Shown here piece after piece: positions 54,211-62,812 of a stretch of 64,000 nucleotides of DNA. Made by a program: the position numbers and the translations under genes. The notes beneath the pieces are model-generated. The model searched no databases. It saw only the letters and a program-made list of their open reading frames with translations, and was not told the DNA's origin. The DNA is from an uncultured Bacteroidales bacterium (GTDB lineage Bacteria > Bacteroidota > Bacteroidia > Bacteroidales > P3). The number at the start of each line of letters is the position of its first letter. Positions within the stretch are counted from its first letter, which is position 1. Location: NCBI GenBank assembly GCA_905234695.1, contig CAJOHZ010000003.1:1-64000 (forward strand), read 5' to 3'.

Positions 54211-56115
54211 ATGCAACTTACAAGTCCACTATCCGACCTTCAGCGGCAAGCCTCCCTTCTCCGCACAGAGATGGAGTACGAACGCGAAACGTATGCCGCC
54301 CGTCTCGCCGACAGCGCCCTCTCCGGGCGGGTACACGAGGCGGGATGCCTCTATCCCGTCACCCTCGGCGAAAGCCGATACAACGCTCTCGACCAGTTGC
54401 TGTTGACCCTCACATTCACCCCCGACGACGATACCGAGAATGACTTCGAACCCGGAAAACCCGTTGCCTTCTTCCACCTCACCGACAATGCCGCCAAGGA
54501 ACTTCCGCACCAGTGTTATATTGAACAGGTGGGCAGCGGATTCCTCACCGTCTCCGTGCCCGGTCGGAGCGCATTGATGTCCCTCCGCGACACCGCCGAC
54601 CACCGACTGCTAGGAGTGCGGCTCTGCGTCGACACCACCAGCTACCGCGTCATGCTCGACGCCCTCCACGAAGCCTCCCGCAACGAAAACGAGCGGTTCG
54701 TCCACCTCCGCGACACCCTTTTGGGCACCCTGCAGCCGCAGTTCCGTTCCCTCCCCCGCATTTTCCTCCCTTGGCTCAACCCCAGCCAGCAACAAGCCGT
54801 GCAGCAGGTCATCGAGGCCCGTGAGACCGCCATCATCCACGGCCCTCCGGGAACAGGAAAGACCACCACCCTTGTCGAAGCCATCATCGAAACCCTGCGC
54901 CACGAGACGCAGGTGCTAGTCTGCGCCCCCAGCAACGCCGCTGTGGATTGGATCAGCGGACAACTCTCGCGCCGCGGCGTACCCGTTCTGCGCGTAGGCA
55001 ACCCCCTGCGTATGAGCAACGAAATGCTTGACTGCAGCTACGAGCGTCGTTTCGCCGCCCACCCCGACTATGCCGAACTCTGGAGCATCCGACGCACCCT
55101 CCGCGACAGCCAAGGCAAGGGGCGCGAACAGCAGGCCCGCCTGTCGAAGCTGCGCGACCGCGCCACCGAACTGGAGATACGCATCAACGCCGACCTCTTC
55201 GACCAAGCCCGTGTGGTGTCGTGCACCCTCATCGGCAGCGCCTACCACATCCTCGAACACCGCCACTTCCCCACCCTCTTCATCGACGAAGCCGCCCAGG
55301 CCCTCGAACCCGCCTGCTGGGCCGCCATCCTCAAATGCGACCGCGTCATCTTCAGCGGCGACCCGCAACAGCTCCCGCCCACCGTCAAATGTCCCGAGGC
55401 CGCGCATGCGGGGCTTTCCGTGACCCTGATGCAGAAAGTGACGGAAACCAAGCCCGCCTGCGTCACCCTCCTCACCGTGCAGTACCGTATGCACCGCGAC
55501 ATTATGGGCTTCTCCTCCCGATGGTTCTACCACGGCCGCCTCACCGCCGACCCCGCCGTGGCCGACCGGCTGGTATCGCCCCTCGACACCCCGCTGACAT
55601 GGGTCGACACCTCCCAATGCCGTTTCGGCGAACGCGCAAGCCGCACCGGCAGCCGTTCCAACGCCGAGGAGGCTCGGTTGCTTATCCACTCCCTGCGCGA
55701 CTACATTGACATGATAGGGTTTGAAAAGATTCAGAACGAGCGCACCGACTTCGGCATCATCTCGCCCTACCGCGCCCAGGTGCGCCTCGTCCGGCGGCTG
55801 CTCAAACTGCAGAAATTCTTCCGCACCATGCGCCATCAAATCACCGTCAACACCGTCGACGGTTTCCAAGGGCAGGAGCGCGACGTCATTGTCATCAGCA
55901 TGGTGCGCGACAACGACGAAGGAGCCGTTGGATTCCTCGGCGACCTCCGCCGCATGAACGTGGCCATGACCCGCGCCCGCATGAAACTCATTGTCGTCGG
56001 CAACGCCGAAACCCTCTCACGCCACCGTTTCTACGCACAACTGGCCGAGTGGTTCCAAGCCCACGGCGACTTCGTCACCCTCCCCGCCCCCGACGGGGAA
56101 CAGGAAACTGTTTGA
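54211..56115 (+). CDS. UPF1/DNA2-like superfamily 1 helicase
   Basis: 634 aa. The ATG at 54211 (MQLTSPLSDLQRQ) is preferred; the frame opens slightly upstream only with TTG. A beta-barrel-like N-terminal region is followed by helicase motifs: I GPPGTGKTTT, Ia CAPSNAAVDWI, II FIDEAAQALEP, III FSGDPQQLPPT, IV YRMHRDIM, V VNTVDGFQGQERDV and VI NVAMTRARMKL. It is shorter than DNA2 and lacks a nuclease domain, as in IGHMBP2-like bacterial proteins. It probably unwinds DNA or RNA during repair. It stands alone on the plus strand between two minus-strand hydrogenase units. Confidence 0.9.
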   Translation: MQLTSPLSDLQRQASLLRTEMEYERETYAARLADSALSGRVHEAGCLYPVTLGESRYNALDQLLLTLTFTPDDDTENDFEPGKPVAFFHLTDNAAKELPHQCYIEQVGSGFLTVSVPGRSALMSLRDTADHRLLGVRLCVDTTSYRVMLDALHEASRNENERFVHLRDTLLGTLQPQFRSLPRIFLPWLNPSQQQAVQQVIEARETAIIHGPPGTGKTTTLVEAIIETLRHETQVLVCAPSNAAVDWISGQLSRRGVPVLRVGNPLRMSNEMLDCSYERRFAAHPDYAELWSIRRTLRDSQGKGREQQARLSKLRDRATELEIRINADLFDQARVVSCTLIGSAYHILEHRHFPTLFIDEAAQALEPACWAAILKCDRVIFSGDPQQLPPTVKCPEAAHAGLSVTLMQKVTETKPACVTLLTVQYRMHRDIMGFSSRWFYHGRLTADPAVADRLVSPLDTPLTWVDTSQCRFGERASRTGSRSNAEEARLLIHSLRDYIDMIGFEKIQNERTDFGIISPYRAQVRLVRRLLKLQKFFRTMRHQITVNTVDGFQGQERDVIVISMVRDNDEGAVGFLGDLRRMNVAMTRARMKLIVVGNAETLSRHRFYAQLAEWFQAHGDFVTLPAPDGEQETV

Positions 56116-56147
56116 ATTTCACCCAAACAGTCCCTCATAAAACAAAA

Positions 56148-57524
56148 CTATCTTGTCCGTGGCGGCTCGCCGTCCACAATGGGGTCGGCGCCCCACACGG
56201 CGCTGGTGGCCGCGAGACACTCCTGACGGGTGATGTCGTCCAGCCGCTCCAGATGGCGCTGGTAAAACACACAGCGCGTCAGGCCCACCTGCTTGCAGAC
56301 TACATCGGTGGCAAAAGCCTCGCAGGTCGGCGCACCGCACATGCCACAGTCCACCCGCGGCAGGTACATCTTCAACTTGTTGATCATCTCCAGTTTCTTG
56401 AACGCCTTGGACATATCCTTGTCCAGCACCAGCATCGAGCGCGGCTGCACCGCCTCGACACCCACGTTTTCCAACAGATACTCCTTGTAGGCATCCATCT
56501 CGCGGTCGCGAGCCATCTCGCCGTTGCGTTCCCGCTCGGCAGCCTTGCGTGCACGGGCATACATCCGCTCGCCACACAGGAAACGGTTCTCACACGACAG
56601 CATGGCACCGGCACAACTCTGGTCGCAGGCCCTCAGTTCAAGAAACTCCACTCCCTCGACCTCGTCGTTCTCCAACTTCTCCAGGAAGTCCATCACATTC
56701 TCTATGCCGTCGATGGCGTAGGAGCGTTTGGCCATGCAGATGCGCCGCTCACCGTTGGTGAGGGTCGACAGGATGGCATCGGCCGACAGGCGTGGGGTCT
56801 TCAACTGGGCGTATTCGTGGTTTTTGCCCTGCTCCTTGATTTTGCGGTACACCTTGTTGAACAGAGCATCCATATTGATAACCCCATCGATGATGGAACG
56901 TTTCTCGCCCACGGGGTTCTTCACGGCGGCAATCTTGGCCGCGCAGGGGGTGACATAGAAAATGCCTATCTCCTCGCGCGGGATACCGCTGTCGGTAAGG
57001 GTCTTGATGGCATACATGGCCGAAATGTCCAGCGGAGCCTTCACGGGGATGATATTCTCCACCAGCGAAGGAAAGCGAATCTGGATAAGGCGCACGATGG
57101 CGGGACAGAAACTCGAAATCAACGGCTCCTGGTCTTTATGTTTTTGGGCGTAGCGGTTCTTGGCGTCGGCATAGATGCCGGCCGCCGACTCCACCTCGAA
57201 GACATGCTTGAATCCCAAATCCTTCAACGCGGCATAGATGCGCGACACGCGGATGTCGTCGGGGAACTGTCCCAAAAACACCGACGGCACCAAAGCGATG
57301 GAATGGGGAAACTCATGCACCTTCTTGAAGTCGTCCTGCTTGATGTAGATGGCATCCACCGGGCAGGCCGAATGGCACTTCCCACAATCAATGCAACGCT
57401 CTTCCTGGATGGCGGCCTTGCCGTTAAGGATACGGATAGCCTCGGTGGGGCATACCTTCATGCAGCGCGAACAACCAATACAGTTGCCATTGTCGATTTC
57501 AAGTGCGTGGTAAAACATTTTCAA
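56148..57524 (-). CDS. Sensory-type [FeFe]-hydrogenase (HydS-like)
   Basis: 458 aa. N-terminal 2x[4Fe-4S] (C15/18/21/25 and C44/47/50/54), then an H-cluster domain with all four cluster Cys kept (C140 in SSFCPA, C194 in VTPC, C300 and C304 in RACDQSC). The proton-relay Cys next to C140 is Phe, and MPC has become TPC. A C-terminal [4Fe-4S] domain (LPRVDCGMCGAPTCEAFATD) ends it. These changes fit slow, sensing group C/D enzymes rather than H2 producers. It overlaps the ATPase-like gene by 4 bases; together with the DRTGG protein they could report H2 to control metabolism. Confidence 0.88.
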   Translation of the reverse strand: MKMFYHALEIDNGNCIGCSRCMKVCPTEAIRILNGKAAIQEERCIDCGKCHSACPVDAIYIKQDDFKKVHEFPHSIALVPSVFLGQFPDDIRVSRIYAALKDLGFKHVFEVESAAGIYADAKNRYAQKHKDQEPLISSFCPAIVRLIQIRFPSLVENIIPVKAPLDISAMYAIKTLTDSGIPREEIGIFYVTPCAAKIAAVKNPVGEKRSIIDGVINMDALFNKVYRKIKEQGKNHEYAQLKTPRLSADAILSTLTNGERRICMAKRSYAIDGIENVMDFLEKLENDEVEGVEFLELRACDQSCAGAMLSCENRFLCGERMYARARKAAERERNGEMARDREMDAYKEYLLENVGVEAVQPRSMLVLDKDMSKAFKKLEMINKLKMYLPRVDCGMCGAPTCEAFATDVVCKQVGLTRCVFYQRHLERLDDITRQECLAATSAVWGADPIVDGEPPRTR

Positions 57525-57934
57525 ACGAAATTAACTTCCATCTCCACGGTGGTGCCGACGCCCACCTCGGAGGTAACGTTGAGTTTGTCGACATTCTTCT
57601 GCATGTTGGGCAAACCCATGCCGGCGCCGAAGCCCATGTCGCGCACCTCGGGCCGCGCGGTGGAGTAGCCCTCCTGCATGGCCAAGGCGATGTCGGGGAT
57701 GCCCGGACCCTTGTCGGCCACAACCATCCGGATTTTGTCGGCCTCGATGTCGACCAGCACCTTGCCGCCATAGGCATGGGCGATGGCGTTCACCTCGGCC
57801 TCATAGAGAGCCACCACAACGCGCTTCACCACCTGCGGGTTCACGCCAATCTGTTTTAGGGTTTTCTTCACCGAACTGGACGCGGTGCCGGCATTGACAA
57901 AATCGCCTTCAATTACTGTGTATTCCTGGTGCAT
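57521..57934 (-). CDS. Histidine-kinase-like ATPase (anti-sigma kinase type)
   Basis: 137 aa, a lone HATPase_c domain: N-box EAEVNAIAHAYGG, G1 DKGPGIPD, G2 GFGAGMGLPNM. No histidine phosphotransfer domain. Similar to RsbW/SpoIIAB-type proteins; in hydrogenase clusters it usually stands beside a DRTGG protein and a sensory hydrogenase, as here. Probably the output or switching part of an H2-sensing unit. Confidence 0.88.
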   Translation of the reverse strand: MHQEYTVIEGDFVNAGTASSSVKKTLKQIGVNPQVVKRVVVALYEAEVNAIAHAYGGKVLVDIEADKIRMVVADKGPGIPDIALAMQEGYSTARPEVRDMGFGAGMGLPNMQKNVDKLNVTSEVGVGTTVEMEVNFV

Positions 57935-57949
57935 TTCGTAAATTGTTAT

Positions 57950-58291
57950 TTAGTACAGCGGTTTCACACCTGCCTCGTACAGCAGGCCGCAGGTCTTGAA
58001 CATGGAATAGGCGGTGGCAAGGAGCACCATGCCGTTCTCCTCGGCCAGCTCCACCATGTCCTCGGTGGGCTTCTTGTTGCGCACGAAGACCACAATGTCC
58101 AGCGTGGCCATGTCGCAGGTGCGGATGGTCTGCACATTGCACAGTCCCGTGACGAGCATCGGCGTCTCCTTCAAAGTCAGCACGTCGCTCATCAAGTCGG
58201 AGGCGAAAGCGGTCTCCACCTCCTCGTCCAGACGCTCCTCGCCAAGGTATACGGAAGCGTTCAGTATCTTGATTATTTCTCTCAATGTCAT
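57950..58291 (-). CDS. DRTGG-domain protein
   Basis: 113 aa from the ATG at 58291 (MTLREIIKILNASVYLGEER); the frame opens at 58339 but the promoter at 58337-58344 rules out the longer start. ASDLMSDVLTLKETPMLVTG and TIRTCDMATLDIVVFVRNKK are typical of the DRTGG fold. First gene of the HydS unit; probably a ligand- or phosphate-binding regulator. Confidence 0.85.
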   Translation of the reverse strand: MTLREIIKILNASVYLGEERLDEEVETAFASDLMSDVLTLKETPMLVTGLCNVQTIRTCDMATLDIVVFVRNKKPTEDMVELAEENGMVLLATAYSMFKTCGLLYEAGVKPLY

Positions 58292-58336
58292 GTCGAAAGG
58301 GGTTTTCTGGTAGTTTTTATTGTTAGTTTGAGGGTG

Positions 58337-58344
58337 CAAATATA
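58337..58344 (-). promoter_or_regulatory. Promoter -7 element of the sensory hydrogenase unit
   Basis: TATATTTG on the minus strand, 45 bases before the DRTGG ATG. The -33 site is not clear. Confidence 0.6.
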
Positions 58345-58436
58345 CGACTTTTTTAGAAAATAAACGTTAAATCGGCAAAAAATATTCCGTCGGACGCCGC
58401 CACAATAAGCTGCGCCCCGTTGCGTTATATTAGGGT

Positions 58437-59351
58437 ATGACAACACCTCGCTATCTGCAACCGGGCGACTGTGTGGCCCTTGCGGCCACGGCCCGCAAAG
58501 TGTCGCCCGCCGAGATGGATGCCGCCGTCCGCCTCCTCACCTCTTGGGAACTCCGTGTGCGGCAACCCGAAGGGCTGTATGCCGACTGCCACCAGTTCGC
58601 CGGCGACGACCGTACCCGCGCCGCCCTCCTCCAACAGCAACTCGACGACCCCAACGTGCGCGCCATTGTCTGCGTCCGCGGCGGCTACGGCACCGTCCGC
58701 ATCATCGACCGGCTGGACTTCTCTCGGTTTGCCCACAACCCCAAATGGATTGTGGGTTATAGCGACGTCACCGTGCTCCACAGCCATGTCCACCGCCATC
58801 TCGGTGTCGAAACCCTCCACGCAACCATGCCCATTGACATCCCGCCCGACGCAGACCGTACCTCCTACCCCGCCACCGACACCCTGCGCCGTGCCCTCTT
58901 CGGCGAAGCCCTCACCTACCGTTTCGACCCTGCCAACGGCAACCGCACTGGCGAAGCCGAGGCCCCTCTCGTGGGCGGCAACCTCTCCATACTCTACAGC
59001 CTCTGCGGCTCGCCCAGCGACATCGACACCGATGGCAAGATACTCTTCATCGAAGACCTTGACGAATACCTCTACCATATCGACCGCATGATGCAGAACC
59101 TGCGCCGATGTGGCAAATTGGCCCGCCTGCGCGGGCTCGTGGTCGGTGCCCTCAGCAAGATGCACGACAACACCATCCCCTTTGGCCGCACCGCCGAGGA
59201 AATTGTCGCCGATGCCGTCCGCGACTACGACTATCCTGTCTGTTTCGGTGCCCCTGCCGGCCACATTGGCACCGACAACCACGCCCTTATCCTCGGCCGC
59301 ACCGTCCAACTGCGGGTAACCGCCAGCGAGACGATTCTCGGAAGTAATTGA
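58437..59351 (+). CDS. LD-carboxypeptidase (peptidase S66)
   Basis: 304 aa. Cleaves the terminal D-Ala from tetrapeptides in murein recycling. The nucleophilic Ser is in WIVGYSDVTVL; the catalytic Glu and His are in FIEDLDEYLYHIDRM and PAGHIGTDNHALI. VCVRGGYGTVRIID is a conserved family segment. No signal peptide, so cytoplasmic. Monocistronic; starts 93 bases from the divergent hydrogenase promoter. Confidence 0.92.
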   Translation: MTTPRYLQPGDCVALAATARKVSPAEMDAAVRLLTSWELRVRQPEGLYADCHQFAGDDRTRAALLQQQLDDPNVRAIVCVRGGYGTVRIIDRLDFSRFAHNPKWIVGYSDVTVLHSHVHRHLGVETLHATMPIDIPPDADRTSYPATDTLRRALFGEALTYRFDPANGNRTGEAEAPLVGGNLSILYSLCGSPSDIDTDGKILFIEDLDEYLYHIDRMMQNLRRCGKLARLRGLVVGALSKMHDNTIPFGRTAEEIVADAVRDYDYPVCFGAPAGHIGTDNHALILGRTVQLRVTASETILGSN

Positions 59352-59458
59352 TAACCAAAAGCGAACGCATATTGAATTTGTTCACTATGCCGAGCCAAAG
59401 AACCGTCAACAAAGTTTCCTCTCACCTTTCGCTTCTCACCATTCACCTCTCACAACCT

Positions 59459-59500
59459 TCTCTCGGTGTTCCTTTTATGATCCTTTTCCCTTCCTTCGGT
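59459..59500. repeat. Inverted copy of the 24-65 element
   Basis: The reverse complement matches 24-65 with 2 differences in 42 bases. Lies in the 427-base gap after the LD-carboxypeptidase gene, next to CTCACC/TTCACC heptamer-like units (59421-59460). Confidence 0.9.
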
Positions 59501-59517
59501 TCTTATCTTACACATTT

Positions 59518-59649
59518 CCAACTGTTCTCCCTCTGTTCTCCCCTATATACGTTGGAGAACTGTTGGAGAAGTGTAGGAGAACTGTTGGAGAACAACCGAA
59601 GGAACACCGAAAGATCACCGGAAGATCACCGAAGGATCACCGAGACCAC
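59518..59649. repeat. 11-bp-period tandem array with inverted head
   Basis: Nine consecutive 11-mers fill 59551-59649: GTTGGAGAACT, GTTGGAGAAGT, GTAGGAGAACT, GTTGGAGAACA, ACCGAAGGAAC, ACCGAAAGATC, ACCGGAAGATC, ACCGAAGGATC, ACCGAGACCAC. Just before them, 59518-59540 carries AACTGTTCTCC and CTCTGTTCTCC, inverted copies of the first units. No gene is present. Confidence 0.85.
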
Positions 59650-59750
59650 TCCCTTGTCACCTGGTAGCCGTAGCGGGGCCAATTAGGCACTAAGGAACAT
59701 ATAAGGGCTAGGTGACGGGGACAGATTTCCGTTATTTCAAAAAAAAGTTG

Positions 59751-59758
59751 TATCTTTG
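59751..59758 (+). promoter_or_regulatory. Promoter -7 element of the deacetylase-like gene
   Basis: TATCTTTG, 21 bases before the ATG; TTTC at 59726-59729 may act as -33. Confidence 0.7.
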
Positions 59759-59778
59759 CATTTTCAAAGCGACAGCTT

Positions 59779-61086
59779 ATGCTGCTGATACATGTACCGA
59801 AACTGACCAACAGGCTGGGGTATACGCTCCATGTGGTGATGCACGACCTCCTGCACACGGATTTCTCCACCACCACTTCCGAGGAGGTGTACTCACGCCA
59901 CGAGGGGCCTCGCCTGTGCTACGGTCCCCGACGGGTAGGACCCGAGGGGGACATTCACCTCAAATCGTGCCACCTGCTGTTCGAAACCACCATCGAGGAA
60001 CAGGACTGCCATTGCTTCCGCCACGAGGGACAGCCGGCGTTGTTCCCGGTGTACGGACGCGACATCGCATTGCCATTCGACCCACTGGCGGCGATCTTCT
60101 ACATGCTGTCGCGCTACGAGGAGTACCTGCCCCATCGCAACGACGAACACGGCCGTTTCCCCGCCACCGAGAGTCTGGCCTGGCGCGAAGGATTTCTGGG
60201 TACCGCAGTGGTGGACCGATGGGCGCTGATGGTGCGCGACATCATCCTGCGCCGTTACCCGGAAGCCTCTTTCGGCGCCCGCCCCTTCGAGTTTGTGCAG
60301 ACGGTCGACATCGACGCCGCCTACTGCTACAAGAACAAGAGCCTGCCACGGGTATTGATGGGAATCGTCCGCGACTTCCGCCAACCCCGCGAGGTGCGCC
60401 GTCGGATGCGGGTGATGCGTGGCAAGGAGCATGACCCGTTCGACACCTTTGAGTATATCCTCGAACTCAAGGAGCGCACCCGCCATTCGCACCTGGTGTT
60501 CTTCCCCCTGCTGAGCGACTACGACATGTACGACAAACCCACATCGTACCACAACGACGAGTTCCGCCTGCTGTTGCAGCATCTGGGCGACTATGCAAAG
60601 CTGGGCATCCACTGCTCGTATTATTCCTCCGACGAGCCCGAGCGCATCGAGACCGAAATCGAGCGGCTGAACGACATCCTACACCGTACCATTGTCCGCA
60701 ATCGGTTCCACTTCATCCGTTTCCGCCTGCCCACCTCCTACCGCCTGCTCGTGCGCTACGGCATCCGCCACGACTACTCGATGGGCTTTGCCGACCTATG
60801 CGGCTTCCGCTGCGGCACCTGCTCGATATTCCCGTTCTACGACCTCGGGTCCGACTCTGAGATGGAACTATATATCCATCCTTTCGCGGCCATGGACACC
60901 ACTCTCCACAACCACATGCAGCTCGGCCCCGAAGCCGCCACAACACAGTTGCACGCCCTCGTCGACGAGGTGCGTGCCGTGGGAGGGACTTTCAGCTGCA
61001 TCTTCCACAACCAGAACCTCTGCGACGACTACGGCTGGCAAGGTTGGCGCGCCGTCTACGAGGATTTGATGCTGTACACCCGCTAA
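59779..61086 (+). CDS. Polysaccharide-deacetylase-like protein (DUF7033 type)
   Basis: 435 aa. Resembles large Bacteroidota proteins with an N-terminal DUF7033-like region (DPLAAIFYMLSRYEEYLPHR) and a deacetylase-like C-terminal barrel (FEFVQTVDIDAAYCYKNKSL, LGIHCSYYSSDEPERI, GIRHDYSMGFADLCGFRCGT). The classic NodB TFDDG motif is replaced by TVDIDAA. Likely role in cell-wall or surface polysaccharide processing; the substrate is unknown. The gap to the next gene is 20 bases, so it is probably co-transcribed with it. Confidence 0.8.
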   Translation: MLLIHVPKLTNRLGYTLHVVMHDLLHTDFSTTTSEEVYSRHEGPRLCYGPRRVGPEGDIHLKSCHLLFETTIEEQDCHCFRHEGQPALFPVYGRDIALPFDPLAAIFYMLSRYEEYLPHRNDEHGRFPATESLAWREGFLGTAVVDRWALMVRDIILRRYPEASFGARPFEFVQTVDIDAAYCYKNKSLPRVLMGIVRDFRQPREVRRRMRVMRGKEHDPFDTFEYILELKERTRHSHLVFFPLLSDYDMYDKPTSYHNDEFRLLLQHLGDYAKLGIHCSYYSSDEPERIETEIERLNDILHRTIVRNRFHFIRFRLPTSYRLLVRYGIRHDYSMGFADLCGFRCGTCSIFPFYDLGSDSEMELYIHPFAAMDTTLHNHMQLGPEAATTQLHALVDEVRAVGGTFSCIFHNQNLCDDYGWQGWRAVYEDLMLYTR

Positions 61087-61106
61087 CCGTCCCGAAAACA
61101 AGCACC

Positions 61107-61628
61107 ATGATAAACTACAAAGAGAAACTGCACCCCATCCGGGCCTTCGTGTTCGACTTCGACGGCGTGATGACCGACGGGAGTGTCTGGACTTATGCCG
61201 ACCGCGAGACCGTGCGGTGCGGCAACATCAAGGACGGCTATGCCCTGCAATACGCCGTCAAGAAGGGCTATATCGTCGCCATTATCTCGGGAGCCACCTC
61301 CCTCAGTATCGACCACCGCATGGCCGCCCTGGGGGTGACGCAGTGTTTCACGGGCTGCGCCAACAAGATGAGCACCTACCGCCAGTTTCTGGCCGACAAC
61401 GGGCTGGAGCCCGCCGAAGTGGTATGCATGGGCGATGACATTCCCGACTACGAAATCATGTCGCACTGCGGCGTGGCAGCCTGCCCCGCCGACGCGGCGG
61501 TCGAAATCAAGGAGATCAGCGACTACATCTCCCCCTTCGGTGGCGGACGGGGCTGTGTGCGCGACATCATAGAACAGGTGTTGCGACTGCACGGAAAATG
61601 GTTCCACCCCGACGCCGTCAACTGGTAG
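61107..61628 (+). CDS. KdsC-like HAD phosphatase
   Basis: 173 aa, the usual KdsC size. HAD motif I FDFDGVMTDG (nucleophile Asp), motif II IISGAT, conserved Lys in CANKMSTY, motif III MGDDIPDYE. It would release phosphate from KDO-8-phosphate for lipopolysaccharide synthesis. The ATG at 61107 is preferred because the longer frame overlaps the upstream gene. Confidence 0.9.
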   Translation: MINYKEKLHPIRAFVFDFDGVMTDGSVWTYADRETVRCGNIKDGYALQYAVKKGYIVAIISGATSLSIDHRMAALGVTQCFTGCANKMSTYRQFLADNGLEPAEVVCMGDDIPDYEIMSHCGVAACPADAAVEIKEISDYISPFGGGRGCVRDIIEQVLRLHGKWFHPDAVNW

Positions 61629-61698
61629 TACACATTATTTCCCACTGTATATACACACGGATATTTATAGAAATATATTCATATTCCTCGTCGCGCTG

Positions 61699-62643
61699 AT
61701 GCCGCTGTGCCTGCCGTTGCAGGCCCAGCCGAGCGTCGCCACACCCCAGGGAAAGGTCCGCACCATGTGGGGCACCTACTATGCCGACTATTTTGTGGGG
61801 CGAAAGACCTCCTGCGGTGAGGTGTTCCGGCAAAACCAATATACCGCCGCCCACCGCACCATTCCCTGCGGCACTTACCTGCTGGTTCACAATCCCTACA
61901 CGGGACTGGAGGTGGTGGTGCGGGTCAACGACCGCTGCCCACGGCAAAACGTGCTGGACATGACCAAACTGGCCATCCACACACTGGGCATCAAGGGAGC
62001 CCGCCGAGTGGAGGTAACCTTTCTCGACGAGGAGACTGGCCACCGCCTGTGGGCCGCGCAGGACACCCTGGCAATGACCGCGGAGGAATATCTGGCCTTC
62101 AAAGACCGCAGCCGACACCGACGCATCACCCCCTTCGACACCCCCGCCGAGCTAGCCAGCCGCCTCCCCGAAAAGTGCCCCCCACAAACCAAACCCAAAT
62201 CCGCCGGGAAACTAACCGGAAAAGCGCCCGAGGTGGCCGAGGCGGTAGTGACAGAAGAGGAGGAACCCGAGACCGAACTGGACAAGCCGACACCCGTGGT
62301 GGTACAGAGCCAGCCGGCTGTCATCATATCGGCACAAGGAACCCCGCGCGACACCGTGACCGACGACGACTCCACCCCTGCCAAACAGCGGAAATACGAC
62401 ATCGAACTCTGTATCGTAGGCTCGCACAGGGCCGCCATGAAGGTCATCGACCGCCTGCCCGCCAACCTGCAGCGAAAGACCACACTGGAATACGTACATC
62501 ACCGAAAACAGGTACGCGTCGTCCTTACGTTGGCGTCGTCGCGCAGCCATGCCGTCCGCACCCAGGAAATGCTGCTTGAAGACTTCCCCGACAGCTACCT
62601 TTTCATCCACCAAGACCCACACAAAGCGACGGAAAAACCCTAG
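61699..62643 (+). CDS. RlpA-like double-psi beta-barrel protein (start uncertain)
   Basis: At least 314 aa. The DPBB domain (GTYYADYFVGRKTSCGEVFR, CGTYLLVHNPYTG, VVRVNDRCPRQNVLDMTKLA) matches RlpA-type peptidoglycan-associated proteins. A long charged Pro/Glu linker and a C-terminal region (YDIELCIVGSHRAAMKVIDR) that may be SPOR-like follow. The ATG at 61699 leaves a clipped signal peptide (MPLCLPLQAQ). The frame upstream reads IYRNIFIFLVAL, a perfect start of that signal, but has no ATG, GTG or TTG. Either a rare start (ATT at 61663) or a lost start codon must be invoked. Confidence 0.75.
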   Translation: MPLCLPLQAQPSVATPQGKVRTMWGTYYADYFVGRKTSCGEVFRQNQYTAAHRTIPCGTYLLVHNPYTGLEVVVRVNDRCPRQNVLDMTKLAIHTLGIKGARRVEVTFLDEETGHRLWAAQDTLAMTAEEYLAFKDRSRHRRITPFDTPAELASRLPEKCPPQTKPKSAGKLTGKAPEVAEAVVTEEEEPETELDKPTPVVVQSQPAVIISAQGTPRDTVTDDDSTPAKQRKYDIELCIVGSHRAAMKVIDRLPANLQRKTTLEYVHHRKQVRVVLTLASSRSHAVRTQEMLLEDFPDSYLFIHQDPHKATEKP

Positions 62644-62714
62644 TCCGGACCCCCCGAAATGAAAAAAAAGAGAAAAAAAATAAAAAAAAAGCGTGCCATG
62701 TAAATAATTATTCC

Positions 62715-62722
62715 TATCTTTG
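62715..62722 (+). promoter_or_regulatory. Promoter -7 element of the PorP/SprF gene
   Basis: TATCTTTG; a leader of about 85 bases to the ATG at 62813. The 62644-62714 stretch is A-rich and otherwise empty. Confidence 0.7.
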
Positions 62723-62812
62723 CAAGTCAAAACTTTGTATGCTTTCCCCCCGGAGAAGCATTCAAAGTATATACATACACAACAGAATATTAGATATTTA
62801 GATGATATTGTC

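Noticed and set aside
56049-57668. 539-aa plus-strand frame opposite the sensory hydrogenase gene
   Set aside because: It is a mirror frame; the minus-strand product has complete Fe-S motifs.
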